Below are positions 43,884 to 52,056 of a DNA stretch of 57,799 nt, piece after piece. This DNA is from CAYMWF01 sp964394085 [NCBI: uncultured Gemmatimonadota bacterium]. Its GTDB lineage: Bacteria; GCA-2686955; CAYMWF01. Positions within the stretch are counted from its first letter, which is position 1, and each line of letters starts with the position of its first letter. The stretch is from the NCBI GenBank assembly GCA_964394085.1, contig CAYMWF010000034.1:1-57799 (forward strand), read 5' to 3'. The notes under the pieces are model-generated. The model was not told the origin of the DNA, did not search any database, and was given only the letters and a program-made list of their open reading frames with translations. The translations under genes and the position numbers were made by a program.

Positions 43884-45127
43884 TGGCGATTCTGCTCTGG
43901 ATCCTGCTTATGCTCCTGCTCCTCGTGCACCTGGGAGGCGTGGCCGGATGGCTCCGTGCCCCGCGGGTGCTGCCTGTTCTCCGGGCCCGGGAAAACGTCC
44001 CCGATCCTGGAAACGAAGAGAAAACCGATTCCCCTGCGAGACCGCTGTTCTCCGTTATCGTTCCAGCACGGAACGAGGAGGAAGTGATCGCCGGTTGCGT
44101 GAGCTCCTACCTTCGACAGGATTACCCATCCACGGAGGTTATCGTAGTCGACGATCGTTCAACGGACGGAACTTCCGCGATACTGGCCCGCTTCAAAGAA
44201 GAGTATCCGGCCCTGAAGATCATAAGGGGACGCCCTCACCCTGAAGGCTGGACCGGAAAAAACTTCGCCGCGCATCAAGGTTACATGGCTGCAAATGGGG
44301 AATATCTTCTATTCGTGGATGCCGATACCGTCGCTGACCCTTCCCTCGTCAGCCGGGCTTTTCAGCTCCTCGAGCAGGAGAGCATCGATCTGCTTACGGC
44401 GGGTACGCGTCCCATCTTCCAGAGCTTCTGGGATCGCTTGATAATTCCTCTGATCGGTCACTTCTTTTTCCTTCTTATCAGGCAGGCGAACAACCCGGAT
44501 TCGAAAACCGCCGGCGCCAACGGTCCGTTCCTCCTTTTCCGTCGCTCTGTGTACGAGGCTGTCGGCGGGCATGAAGGCCTGAAGGGAGAAATGCTCGAAG
44601 ACCAGGTTTTCGGTGAGAAAGCGAAAGGTTCAGGATTCAGAGTCAAGCTGGTTATGGCGCACGAACTCCTGTCCCAGCACTTTTATAAAACCCTGTCCGA
44701 GCTCTGGGAGGGCTGGGTGAAGATTCTTTATTACAACATCGTCCGGGATAAGAAAATAATCAGGAACGTGCTCACGCCGGTAAATATTCTTCTTATCTTT
44801 TTTGTGCCCTGGATGCTGTTCGGAGCGGGTGCCTTCATGACTCTGGCAGGTGTCGGATCTGTCTGGGCCGCCAGGTTTTTCTGGGTGGGAGGGGCAATAT
44901 GTCTGCTGGCATCCCTTGCCCCGGTGCTCATGCGCCGGTATATCGGTGTCAAAGGTCCCGTTTACCCCTTCCTGCAACCCGTGGCGGCGGTGCTTCTGGC
45001 CCTGATCTGGTCCGATGCCGCTTTCAGGTTCATGAGCGGCGGCGCGGCCACCTGGAAGGGCCGGGCGTTCACCCGCACGGGTCCTGAAGCCGAACATACC
45101 GCAATTGACAAAACCAGGGACGCATGA
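43880..45127 (+). CDS. GT2 glycosyltransferase, HpnB/CrtQ-like (3)
   Basis: 415 residues from the ATGA overlap with the previous gene (ATG 43880 or 43883). One N-terminal span, then FSVIVPARNEEEVIAGCVSS, VVDDRSTDGT, GWTGKNFAAHQGY, VDADT, LEDQVFGEKAK and QHFYKTLSELWEGW, followed by three or four spans and TWKGRAFT. It is the closest relative of the preceding protein, so the pair probably arose by duplication and may act in sequence on one acceptor. Confidence 0.85.
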   Translation: MMAILLWILLMLLLLVHLGGVAGWLRAPRVLPVLRARENVPDPGNEEKTDSPARPLFSVIVPARNEEEVIAGCVSSYLRQDYPSTEVIVVDDRSTDGTSAILARFKEEYPALKIIRGRPHPEGWTGKNFAAHQGYMAANGEYLLFVDADTVADPSLVSRAFQLLEQESIDLLTAGTRPIFQSFWDRLIIPLIGHFFFLLIRQANNPDSKTAGANGPFLLFRRSVYEAVGGHEGLKGEMLEDQVFGEKAKGSGFRVKLVMAHELLSQHFYKTLSELWEGWVKILYYNIVRDKKIIRNVLTPVNILLIFFVPWMLFGAGAFMTLAGVGSVWAARFFWVGGAICLLASLAPVLMRRYIGVKGPVYPFLQPVAAVLLALIWSDAAFRFMSGGAATWKGRAFTRTGPEAEHTAIDKTRDA

Positions 45128-45158
45128 TAGAACTCCTCCCCTTGAAAAGGAGAAAACA

Positions 45159-45965
45159 TTGGGTGAATCGATTCGAGAAAAGGTCAGGAAAGCGTCGGAC
45201 AGGGTGCTCGGGGACGAGTGGGCCAACTGGCAGGGTGAGGGAGAGGAAGCGGTGGTTGCGGCCAGAGGTCTGTTTATCATCTTCAGCATGCTCGTGACCT
45301 TTTTCATGGAGAGCTTCACCATCGGTGTCTGGTGGCTCACGGCTCCAAGGCTGGCAATGATTCTCCCCGGGCTCGACTGGATAGTGTTCTGGTCGCTGAT
45401 TACGGGTTTTGTCGTTCTCGACATATGGCTGCTACTCGTTTTTATTTCCCTCCTGGTCCAGCGTCCTTTCGGCCCCCTGACTTCCGGGGCCGTCGGTCTG
45501 GTCAATCATCTCCTTCCCCACGCGGTCAAGTGGGGCCTGAGATTCGGAATCTCCAGGGATAAAATGGGCAACTCTTTCATCAAGGTGAGCAACCAGCTGG
45601 CATGGGCCGTAGCCCGTAAAATCAAGGCGTATAAATCCGTTCTCATTCTGCTGCCGAGATGCCTGCGCCCGCAGGATCGTTCGGAAGTCAAAAAACTGGC
45701 TGAAAAACTGGGGCAGAAGGTATTTACCGTGTCAGGCGGAGAAGCGGCCCGGCAGCGTATCAAAGAGATTATGCCCGACCTTATCGTCGCAATAGCATGC
45801 GAGCGGGATCTGATGAGCGGAATCCAGGATGTCTCCGGACGCATTCCGGTTCTCGGCGTTCCCAACAGCAGACCGAACGGCCCCTGTAAAGATACCAGCT
45901 GCGATATTTCGGAAGTATTTCGCATCATGTCCGCGTTTCCCGTCGCCACAGGCCAGTCCAGCTGA
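45159..45965 (+). CDS. DUF116 family membrane protein lacking the usual Cys cluster
   Basis: 268 residues from TTG 45159, chosen because AAAAGGAG lies 6 nt upstream. Two membrane spans (about 30-110) precede the DUF116 domain: ILLPRCLRP, KVFTVSGGEAARQRIKE, VAIACERDLMSGIQDV and PNGPCKDTSCD. Typical DUF116 proteins carry a CxxCGxC-type cluster between CLR and the VxxxTGG segment; here that block is absent, leaving isolated cysteines. Role unknown; it follows the GT2 pair closely. Confidence 0.75.
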   Translation: MGESIREKVRKASDRVLGDEWANWQGEGEEAVVAARGLFIIFSMLVTFFMESFTIGVWWLTAPRLAMILPGLDWIVFWSLITGFVVLDIWLLLVFISLLVQRPFGPLTSGAVGLVNHLLPHAVKWGLRFGISRDKMGNSFIKVSNQLAWAVARKIKAYKSVLILLPRCLRPQDRSEVKKLAEKLGQKVFTVSGGEAARQRIKEIMPDLIVAIACERDLMSGIQDVSGRIPVLGVPNSRPNGPCKDTSCDISEVFRIMSAFPVATGQSS

Positions 45966-45976
45966 AATCGATTGCA

Positions 45977-47194
45977 ATGACTGTAGAATCTCTGACTCTG
46001 CCCGAAGCGCGGCGAATGGCATTCGATGCGCAGCTCCGGGGATTGGAAGCCGCCCCGAAAAGTGGAAAAGAGGGCGCTTTCTCCGTCATTTCCAGGCTCG
46101 GTTACATACAGATAGATACTATCTCGGTCATCGAGAGGGCTCATGAGCACACTATCGGAACCAGGGTGCCCGGCTACATTCCCGGTACCGTTTTCGATCT
46201 CCTGAAGGACCGGCGAATATTTGAATACTGGGGCCACCAGGCCTCTTTCCTGCCTATTGAAGATTATCGCTACTATCTGCCTATGAAGCGGAGTTTTCTC
46301 TCCCGGAGCGGCTGGGCGCGCCGCCAGTTCGAGGATCACCGGTCTCTCGTGGATGAAGTGGTTGAGCGGATTAGAACCGAGGGTCCTCTTGGCACTAAAG
46401 ATTTCGCAACGCCGCCCGGCGAAAACCGATCGGGATGGTGGGACTGGAAACCCGCGAAGAGGGTGCTCGAAGCGCTCTACTGGAAGGGTGATCTCATGAT
46501 CTCCGAACGCAGGGGATTCAGCAAGATATACGATCTTACCGAGCGGGTTCTCCCGCCGGGAGTCGATACTGAAGACCCTGATGAAGACGAGGTGGCGGCT
46601 TTTGCGGTCCGGCGCGCTTTGGCCGCCCACGGTTTCGCTTCGGAGAGCGAAACCCGCGGATATCTCCAAATCGCGGGCAGAAAAAGCGTATCCGGTGCTT
46701 TCAGCCGGATGCTGGCGGAGGGTGAAATCATCAAGGTTTCCATCAAGGGGCTGGATAAACAGATTTACTATGCCGTTCCGGAGATCTTCAACGGCCTGGC
46801 AGAGAAAAAACCTTCACCTGCCGGAGTTGTCATATTCTCACCGTTCGATAACATGATAATCGACAGGGCTCGACTCCTTCGGCTCTTCGGATTCGACTAC
46901 AAGCTGGAATGCTTTCTGCCTGCGGCAAAACGCAGGTTCGGGTACTTTTCACTGCCGGTGGCCTGGAACGGGGAGTTCTGCTGCAGGTTCGATCCGAAGG
47001 CGGAAAGGAAGACCGGTGTTTTCCTGGTCAAGAACCTTGTTTTCGAAAAGTCTTTCGATGATTATGACGGGATGCTCCCATCTTTCGTTACGGCACTCGA
47101 GGATTTCGCCCGGTTCAACGGCTGTTCAGCGGTCGAGATCATCCGAACCGAACCAGCCCGGCTGAAAACCCGTCTAAAACGCGCCCTTCGGTAA
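45977..47194 (+). CDS. YcaQ-like winged-helix DNA-binding protein (AlkX/HTH_42 family)
   Basis: 405 residues. LGYIQIDTISVIERAHEHT contains the QxD motif, and FEYWGHQASFLP, GWWDWKPAKRVLEALYWKGDL, VIFSPFDNMIIDR, LECFLPAAKRRFGYFSLPV and RFDPKAERKTGVF follow family order. YcaQ/AlkX members are DNA glycosylases, acting for example on interstrand cross-links or alkylated bases. The start ATG 45977 has no strong ribosome site; it is 11 bp after the DUF116 stop, so coupling is likely. It is convergent with the acyl-CoA dehydrogenase gene. Confidence 0.85.
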   Translation: MTVESLTLPEARRMAFDAQLRGLEAAPKSGKEGAFSVISRLGYIQIDTISVIERAHEHTIGTRVPGYIPGTVFDLLKDRRIFEYWGHQASFLPIEDYRYYLPMKRSFLSRSGWARRQFEDHRSLVDEVVERIRTEGPLGTKDFATPPGENRSGWWDWKPAKRVLEALYWKGDLMISERRGFSKIYDLTERVLPPGVDTEDPDEDEVAAFAVRRALAAHGFASESETRGYLQIAGRKSVSGAFSRMLAEGEIIKVSIKGLDKQIYYAVPEIFNGLAEKKPSPAGVVIFSPFDNMIIDRARLLRLFGFDYKLECFLPAAKRRFGYFSLPVAWNGEFCCRFDPKAERKTGVFLVKNLVFEKSFDDYDGMLPSFVTALEDFARFNGCSAVEIIRTEPARLKTRLKRALR

Positions 47195-47224
47195 AAAGGT
47201 AGTATCCGCATTCTTAATCCCCCC

Positions 47225-47258
47225 AAAAAAAGAAGCGGCGCCGTGAAACGACGCCGCT
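47225..47258 (-). terminator. Intrinsic terminator of the acyl-CoA dehydrogenase gene
   Basis: On the minus strand AGCGGCG and CGCCGCT form a 7-bp stem with an 11-nt loop, followed directly by TCTTTTTTT, 24 nt after the stop codon. The plus-strand reading lacks a U tract, so it serves mainly the minus-strand gene. Confidence 0.8.
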
Positions 47259-47281
47259 CGAATTCAGGAGAATCACTTCTT

Positions 47282-49072
47282 CTATATTTTGTACTCGCCC
47301 CGGTCCAGGAATACTTTCGCGATCCTTTCCTTGGCCGCGAGCACGTTGTAAGGTAATTCGGGAAGATAACGCTTGATGTGCGTAATATAGTTCTCGAGTT
47401 TATCTTCGGGAGCGGCATCGGTCAGAAGCTCCACACCGTACTTCTCGAGAATGTACCTGGTGTCGTGGAAGTAAGTATTGATTATGTCGAGGATATACTC
47501 GCAGTTTTCCTCGCCCCGCTCGTCGAGCAGCTTCTTCGCCCTGCAGTACGCCGTGTCCATGGTAAAGAGATACATCATCATTTCGGCCAGCCCGGCCAGA
47601 ATATCCTGCCGGTCCGCGATCTCTTTCATGTATCTCATCGAGCATGTATGCGTGGCGTAGAGAACGGCTCTTCGCGCCAGGTTGAGGATGAATTCGGCTC
47701 GTCCCAGTGGCCCGTCACCCGGTTTTGTGGGGATTCCGGCCGGGTTCTGTATGTCGGCCGTGATCAGCACTCCGGCGTTCATGAGCGGGAGCGCGCCTTT
47801 CATGACGCGTCGCAGGACCGTGCCGGGCACCAGGAGCCTGTTGATTTCATTGGTTCCTTCGAAGATCCTGTTGATGCGGGCATCCCTGAACGCCTGCTCT
47901 ATAGGGTACTCCGAGGTGTATCCGTACCCTCCGTGGATCTGTAAACCTTCGTCTACGACCATATCAAGCATTTCGGAGCAGTAAACCTTTACGATTGAGG
48001 CCTCGACCGCGTATTCCTCGAGGGCTTTGATCTGTTCTTCTTCGGGATTTTCGGCGTCGGCCGGGATGCTCTCGATCATCGCATCTATAAGACCGCTGGT
48101 TCGGTATGCCGCCGATTCAGACACAAAAATTTCGATCGCCATCCTGGCGAACTTCTCGCGGATCATGCCGAACTCGGTAATCGACTTGTTGAACTGCTTG
48201 CGCTCAATGGCGTAATTGTAGGTTTCCTTGGAGACGACCTTCGCGCCGCCGATGGTTGCAAAGCCGAGTTTGAGCCTTCCGATATTGAGATTGTTGAATG
48301 CGACCCTGTGGCCTTTCCCGATTTCTCCCAGTACATTTTCCACCGGAACTTTGGCATCTTCGAGAATAACGGTCGTCGTCGAAGAACCTTTCAGGCCCAG
48401 CTTCTTCTCTTCGGCGCCGGATGATACGCCTTCGAAATCCCGTTCGACGATAAAAGCTGTAAAATGTTCTCCGTCTATCTTCGCGAAAACGATGAACATA
48501 TCGGCATAGCCGCCGTTCGTGATAAAGAGCTTTTCCCCGTTCAGGATATAATGCGTTCCCTCGGGATTGAGAACCGCCGAGGTCCGGGCTGCGAGGGCGT
48601 CGGAACCGGCGTTCGCTTCAGTCAGTGCATAAGCGGCGATATATTCTCCGCTGCCGATACCGGGGAGGTATCTTTCTTTCTGTTCCGGTGTGCCGAAATA
48701 TATGATCGGCAGCGTGCCGATTCCCGAGTGGGCGCCGATAACGGCCGAGAAACTCGCGTTGCCCAGGTTCATGTATTCCACTACAAGACCGCTCGTGGTC
48801 TTGTCGAGAGCGAAGCCGCCGTATTCCTCTGCGATATCTATGGAGTTCAACCCTAATTCGCCGGCTTTTTTCATCAACTCCCTGATTGTTTTGATGTCTT
48901 TCGCGTCGATTTCCTCGGCGTGGGGCCTGATTTCGCCGGCGGCGAAGTCAGCCGCCGTTTTCGCAATCATCCTCTGTTCTTCATTGAGATCTTCCGGAGT
49001 GAAGCAGTCATCGGGATGAGATGTGTCGAGCAGAAACCCGGCACCCTGAATTCTTGTCCCCTTCTCTAACAT
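47282..49072 (-). CDS. Acyl-CoA dehydrogenase
   Basis: 596 residues; AAAGGAG lies 6 nt before the start. Flavin and substrate motifs: AYALTEANAGSD, LNGEKLFITNGGYAD, GLKGSSTTTVILEDAKVPVENVLGE, QIHGGYGYTSEYPIEQAFRDARI and the catalytic Glu in IFEGTNEINRLL. An about 170-residue C-terminal helical extension makes it longer than medium-chain enzymes and resembles the long-chain (VLCAD-like) branch. It oxidises fatty acyl-CoA to the 2-enoyl form, passing electrons to ETF. It has its own promoter, flanked by inverted boxes, and a terminator. Confidence 0.92.
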   Translation of the reverse strand: MLEKGTRIQGAGFLLDTSHPDDCFTPEDLNEEQRMIAKTAADFAAGEIRPHAEEIDAKDIKTIRELMKKAGELGLNSIDIAEEYGGFALDKTTSGLVVEYMNLGNASFSAVIGAHSGIGTLPIIYFGTPEQKERYLPGIGSGEYIAAYALTEANAGSDALAARTSAVLNPEGTHYILNGEKLFITNGGYADMFIVFAKIDGEHFTAFIVERDFEGVSSGAEEKKLGLKGSSTTTVILEDAKVPVENVLGEIGKGHRVAFNNLNIGRLKLGFATIGGAKVVSKETYNYAIERKQFNKSITEFGMIREKFARMAIEIFVSESAAYRTSGLIDAMIESIPADAENPEEEQIKALEEYAVEASIVKVYCSEMLDMVVDEGLQIHGGYGYTSEYPIEQAFRDARINRIFEGTNEINRLLVPGTVLRRVMKGALPLMNAGVLITADIQNPAGIPTKPGDGPLGRAEFILNLARRAVLYATHTCSMRYMKEIADRQDILAGLAEMMMYLFTMDTAYCRAKKLLDERGEENCEYILDIINTYFHDTRYILEKYGVELLTDAAPEDKLENYITHIKRYLPELPYNVLAAKERIAKVFLDRGEYKI

Positions 49073-49133
49073 AAGTACTCCTTTCGACCGGGCCGAAAAG
49101 CCGGTTCGATGATTCTAGTCGTAAAGATAAGGA

Positions 49134-49162
49134 ATGATAGCTCCGATAACGCAAATTGTCAA
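49134..49162 (-). promoter_or_regulatory. Promoter of the acyl-CoA dehydrogenase gene
   Basis: On the minus strand TTGACA (49162-49157), 17-bp spacer, TATCAT (49139-49134); the start codon is about 60 nt further on. Confidence 0.65.
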
Positions 49163-49184
49163 ACATTATTACGCAATGCGTTAT
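49146..49184. promoter_or_regulatory. ATWACGCA boxes around the acyl-CoA dehydrogenase promoter
   Basis: ATTACGCAATGCGTTAT (49168-49184) is a near-perfect palindrome upstream of the -35. A third half-site, ATAACGCA (49146-49153), lies inside the spacer, 22 bp (about two helical turns) from the ATTACGCA half. The spacing fits a dimeric repressor touching both sides of the -35. The core TTACGCAATG recurs at 56217-56226. Confidence 0.5.
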
Positions 49185-50509
49185 TTTTGCGGATGAACCT
49201 GTTTGAGGGTGCCCCCTGAAACATAGTAGGGAACGCCTGGTTTAACAGGGGGGTCGGGCATTTTCTGGAGAATCCTGTGGGGTTGACGGATGATTACCGT
49301 CTCTGCGGGGATTTCGAGGCCGGCAGCTCCCCAGATGCCCGTTCCGATAATCGAATTCTGCCCGACCGCAGCGCCGAGGAATTTCCTCCCCGAGGGCTGC
49401 ATGCGACCCTCGTGCATGACCCTGACTTCACGAGTGAAAGTGGGATCGATCATCATATCGGCGAATTGAGCCAGGGGGGTCATCTTGACCCTTTCCCCCA
49501 GCACGCTCCACTGGCAGCCGGGCTGTGAGATATAAACCCGCGGGAACAGAACGCTCGCATTGATTGTTCCGAAATTCGACAGCATCGATTCTGCGCCTAT
49601 GAAAGAGCCGGTCACGGATACGTGCTGCTCGAGAGAAACACCGTCACCGATGCAGCTCGCGAAAATGTTGACGAACGGTCCGATGGTTACATTATCGCCC
49701 AGGATTGAAAGCTCCACGTTCGCAAGAGGGTGTATCTTGCACCCTTTCCCCGTGAAAACCAGGCGCCGTTTGATTCTGGACCTGGTGGGCGGGACGGCCG
49801 TCAGTATCCTGCCGAGTCCCCGCAGCACGGTGCCGGGTGAAACCGTGGTCCACATCGACGCGAAAGCAAGCATGTTGACGGTGAGAATATGGCTCCAGTG
49901 TGTCAGCCTGACAATTCCTTCGAGGCTGAAAGCTGTTTCGGCCTTTACTCCCATGAAGCGCTCCACGCCTTCCAGCGGAATTCGGCGCTCCTTGTGGGTA
50001 AATGGAAGAGGTCTGACTGCGGCGACTTCAGGGAATGTGGAGTTTTTCCCGTTTTTCGAGGTGCTTTTTTCGTTGAAGGCGACCTTTTCGCCGGTGTTGC
50101 CTTCGGGAATATATACAAGATTGTAAGGGAAGCAGCGGACTCCTCCTGCTGTTTCTATCGGTTCGATCCCCTGGAGGGCGGTGTTGCGGGATACGAAGAG
50201 GGAGTCGACTGACGCGAATGACACCGGTTTCCCTCCGGTCCTCGCTTCTTTCAGGAACCGTTTGATCAGTCGGGGCGTGAAAAACAGGTCATCCTCGAGG
50301 AGCAGTGTTTCCCTGCCGGATTCCCGCCGTTTCTGGATTTCATCGGCGGCGTCGGCAGCATGGTCGGTGACGTAAACCGGTTCGATCCGCAAATCTGTAA
50401 GACATTTCTCTACGAAGGCCCTGAATGACGTGTCGACGACCGGAATTTCCGCCGGAGGCAGATTGAAAGGGCTGACTGTGCACCCAGTAGGAAAAATGAA
50501 AGCTTTCAT
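49181..50509 (-). CDS. LbH-family protein, paralogue 2
   Basis: 442 residues from ATG (complement 50509), with GGGAGTG upstream; the frame runs to 50536. The same plan as paralogue 1: MKAFIFPTGCTVSPFN, LLLEDDLFFTPRLIKRF in the degenerate nucleotidyltransferase-like part, VRLTHWSHILTVNM, then hexapeptide turns from GKGCKIHPLANVELS through GDNVTIGPFVNI to GAAVGQNSIIGTGIWGAAG, and a closing PETVIIRQPHRIL-like segment. Predicted cytoplasmic trimer. The stop lies within the acyl-CoA dehydrogenase control region, so transcription of this gene would cross that promoter. Confidence 0.75.
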   Translation of the reverse strand: MKAFIFPTGCTVSPFNLPPAEIPVVDTSFRAFVEKCLTDLRIEPVYVTDHAADAADEIQKRRESGRETLLLEDDLFFTPRLIKRFLKEARTGGKPVSFASVDSLFVSRNTALQGIEPIETAGGVRCFPYNLVYIPEGNTGEKVAFNEKSTSKNGKNSTFPEVAAVRPLPFTHKERRIPLEGVERFMGVKAETAFSLEGIVRLTHWSHILTVNMLAFASMWTTVSPGTVLRGLGRILTAVPPTRSRIKRRLVFTGKGCKIHPLANVELSILGDNVTIGPFVNIFASCIGDGVSLEQHVSVTGSFIGAESMLSNFGTINASVLFPRVYISQPGCQWSVLGERVKMTPLAQFADMMIDPTFTREVRVMHEGRMQPSGRKFLGAAVGQNSIIGTGIWGAAGLEIPAETVIIRQPHRILQKMPDPPVKPGVPYYVSGGTLKQVHPQK

Positions 50510-50580
50510 TGAAACACTCCCCCGAATCACGAACAACTGCGAGCCAGAAAAACCGGAAGTTTCACCCGCCGAATCCCGCT

Positions 50581-50619
50581 CCCGAATCGCGGATAAGCTG
50601 CGACCGCGAAACGGTCGCC
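50581..50619 (+). repeat. REP-like element, core copy A
   Basis: CCCGAATCGCGGATAAGCTG followed by a perfect 7-bp hairpin, GCGACCG-CGAAA-CGGTCGC. This copy has the best stem of the five. A degenerate relative may start at 50520. Confidence 0.7.
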
Positions 50620-50654
50620 GTCATCCCCGCCGAACAAGGCTCCGCAGCCCGGCC

Positions 50655-50691
50655 GGATCGCAGATAAGCTGCAACCGCGAAGCGGTCGCCA
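50655..50691 (+). repeat. REP-like element, core copy B
   Basis: GGATCGCAGATAAGCTGCAA followed by CCGCGAAGCGGTCGCC; same orientation as copies A and C, about 70 bp apart. Confidence 0.7.
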
Positions 50692-50725
50692 GCTGAAGCC
50701 GCCTTACCACCAGCGCCCCAACCCC

Positions 50726-50807
50726 GAATCGCGGATAAGCTGCGAACGCGAAGCGGTCGCCAGCTTCATTCGCGATATAAAAAGCTGCCGCAGGTCAGCT
50801 TTTTATT
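50726..50807 (+). repeat. REP-like element, extended copy C
   Basis: Near-identical to the reverse complement of 29406-29486, including the core, a CTTCATTCGCGATA joint and the terminator hairpin. Confidence 0.75.
50779..50804 (-). terminator. Intrinsic terminator of the minus-strand GT2 gene, part of repeat copy C
   Basis: AAAAAGCTG (50779-50787) and CAGCTTTTT (50796-50804) form a perfect 9-bp stem with an 8-nt loop; on the minus strand it ends in TTTTTATATC, just after the GT2 stop. Being symmetric, it could work in both directions. Confidence 0.75.
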
Positions 50808-50809
50808 AC

Positions 50810-52012
50810 TTATTCGCGTTCATACCAGATAGAGCAGTCTTCCTTCTTCCGGGGATCTCTCTTACCCGTGGCGAGTTCTCTCGACTGCCGTAACATGTCG
50901 AAGACATCCGCTTCAACGAATTTTCTGTTCGAAGTGATGATCCAGGCGTCTTTTACGGTATGATATTCCAGTCCGTAACGTTTTTTCTCGCGGGCCAGTT
51001 CCTGGATGAGGAGTCCGTCTTCGTTTGTGAAGAAGTGTTCATTGAAGCCGCCCAAGCGGAAGAAACGTTCCCGCTGGGTATAAATCACACCTCCGGAATA
51101 GCCCGTGATCCTTGAAAGAATATTAAAAACCGTTTGGACAAGGTTGCCGAAGAGCGAGCCCTTTTCCATCTTCACCGTAACGCCGCCCCCGACGTAGCGA
51201 TCCGTTTTCATGGCTTTATAGATACTTGTAAGCAGGTTCTCCGACAGGATGTTATCAGCGTCGGAGAAAACCAGGATGTCGCCCCTGGCCAGCCGGGCGC
51301 CATTATTGCGGGCCGCTGCAATCTGCCGTTTCGGTTCTCGGGTCAGGATCACTCCGGCGTCGGACGCTATGGACGCCGTTCGATCCGTGCTGGAGTTGTC
51401 CGCTACTATAATCTCACCTTCAACGCCCTGGTCTGCAACCAGATGTTCGACAGCAGCGGCTGCCGACTCGAGCATCCTCCCCAGATAACGCTCCTCGTTG
51501 AATGCGGGAACCACGAGGCTGATACCCAGGCGGTCCACGCCTTCCCGCATTTCCACAGGTATTTCACCGGGTTTTCTGAAACCTCGGATCAGGCTCCGCG
51601 TCCCGGCTCGGGAAGTTCTGAGGGCCGGATAATCGAGAGCATCTTCCCAGCCGTTTTCAGGCGTCGGCTTTCCAGACGGATCGACGGGATGTATGGTGGC
51701 GGCTACACCGCCGGGTTTCAACAGGCTCGCCCAGTGGGAAAGCCGGCTTGTTTCTGGAGTCGATGCGGTAAGAAGGAGATCGAAATCAGCATCCATAACG
51801 GGGTCGTCAGCAGAAAACAACCGGCATCCCCGCTCATGATGGGTAAATGCTGCTAGCCGTCTTGTTTCTTCGTCCTTCCCCTCTACGAGCACCCGGGTTA
51901 CATGTGACAGGGGCAGCATGAGTGAAAGGGAGCTGAAACGCTTGAGTGTCAGCCGTGCTATTCCCATTTTTGCTTTTCTTCTCGGACCTCCGTCCGGTCC
52001 GGTTCCCGGCAT
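50810..52012 (-). CDS. GT2 glycosyltransferase with a methyltransferase-like N-terminal segment
   Basis: 400 residues from the ATG at complement 52012, or 385 from the ATG at 51967; neither has a strong site. Residues about 175-400 are a GT2 domain: ISLVVPAFNEERYLGRMLES, IIVADNSSTDRTASIA, AAARNNGARLARGDILVFSDADN, and FFTNEDGLLIQELARE. The first about 150 residues (RVLVEGKDEE, FDLLLTASTPETSRLSHWASLLKPGGV) look like a worn class I methyltransferase fold without a clear SAM loop. No membrane span. It lies 44 bp after the LbH paralogue 3 gene, in one operon. Confidence 0.75.
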   Translation of the reverse strand: MPGTGPDGGPRRKAKMGIARLTLKRFSSLSLMLPLSHVTRVLVEGKDEETRRLAAFTHHERGCRLFSADDPVMDADFDLLLTASTPETSRLSHWASLLKPGGVAATIHPVDPSGKPTPENGWEDALDYPALRTSRAGTRSLIRGFRKPGEIPVEMREGVDRLGISLVVPAFNEERYLGRMLESAAAAVEHLVADQGVEGEIIVADNSSTDRTASIASDAGVILTREPKRQIAAARNNGARLARGDILVFSDADNILSENLLTSIYKAMKTDRYVGGGVTVKMEKGSLFGNLVQTVFNILSRITGYSGGVIYTQRERFFRLGGFNEHFFTNEDGLLIQELAREKKRYGLEYHTVKDAWIITSNRKFVEADVFDMLRQSRELATGKRDPRKKEDCSIWYERE

Positions 52013-52056
52013 GGTCGCCGTTTCATCTTGTTCCCGGACACGTTCGACACGGATTC

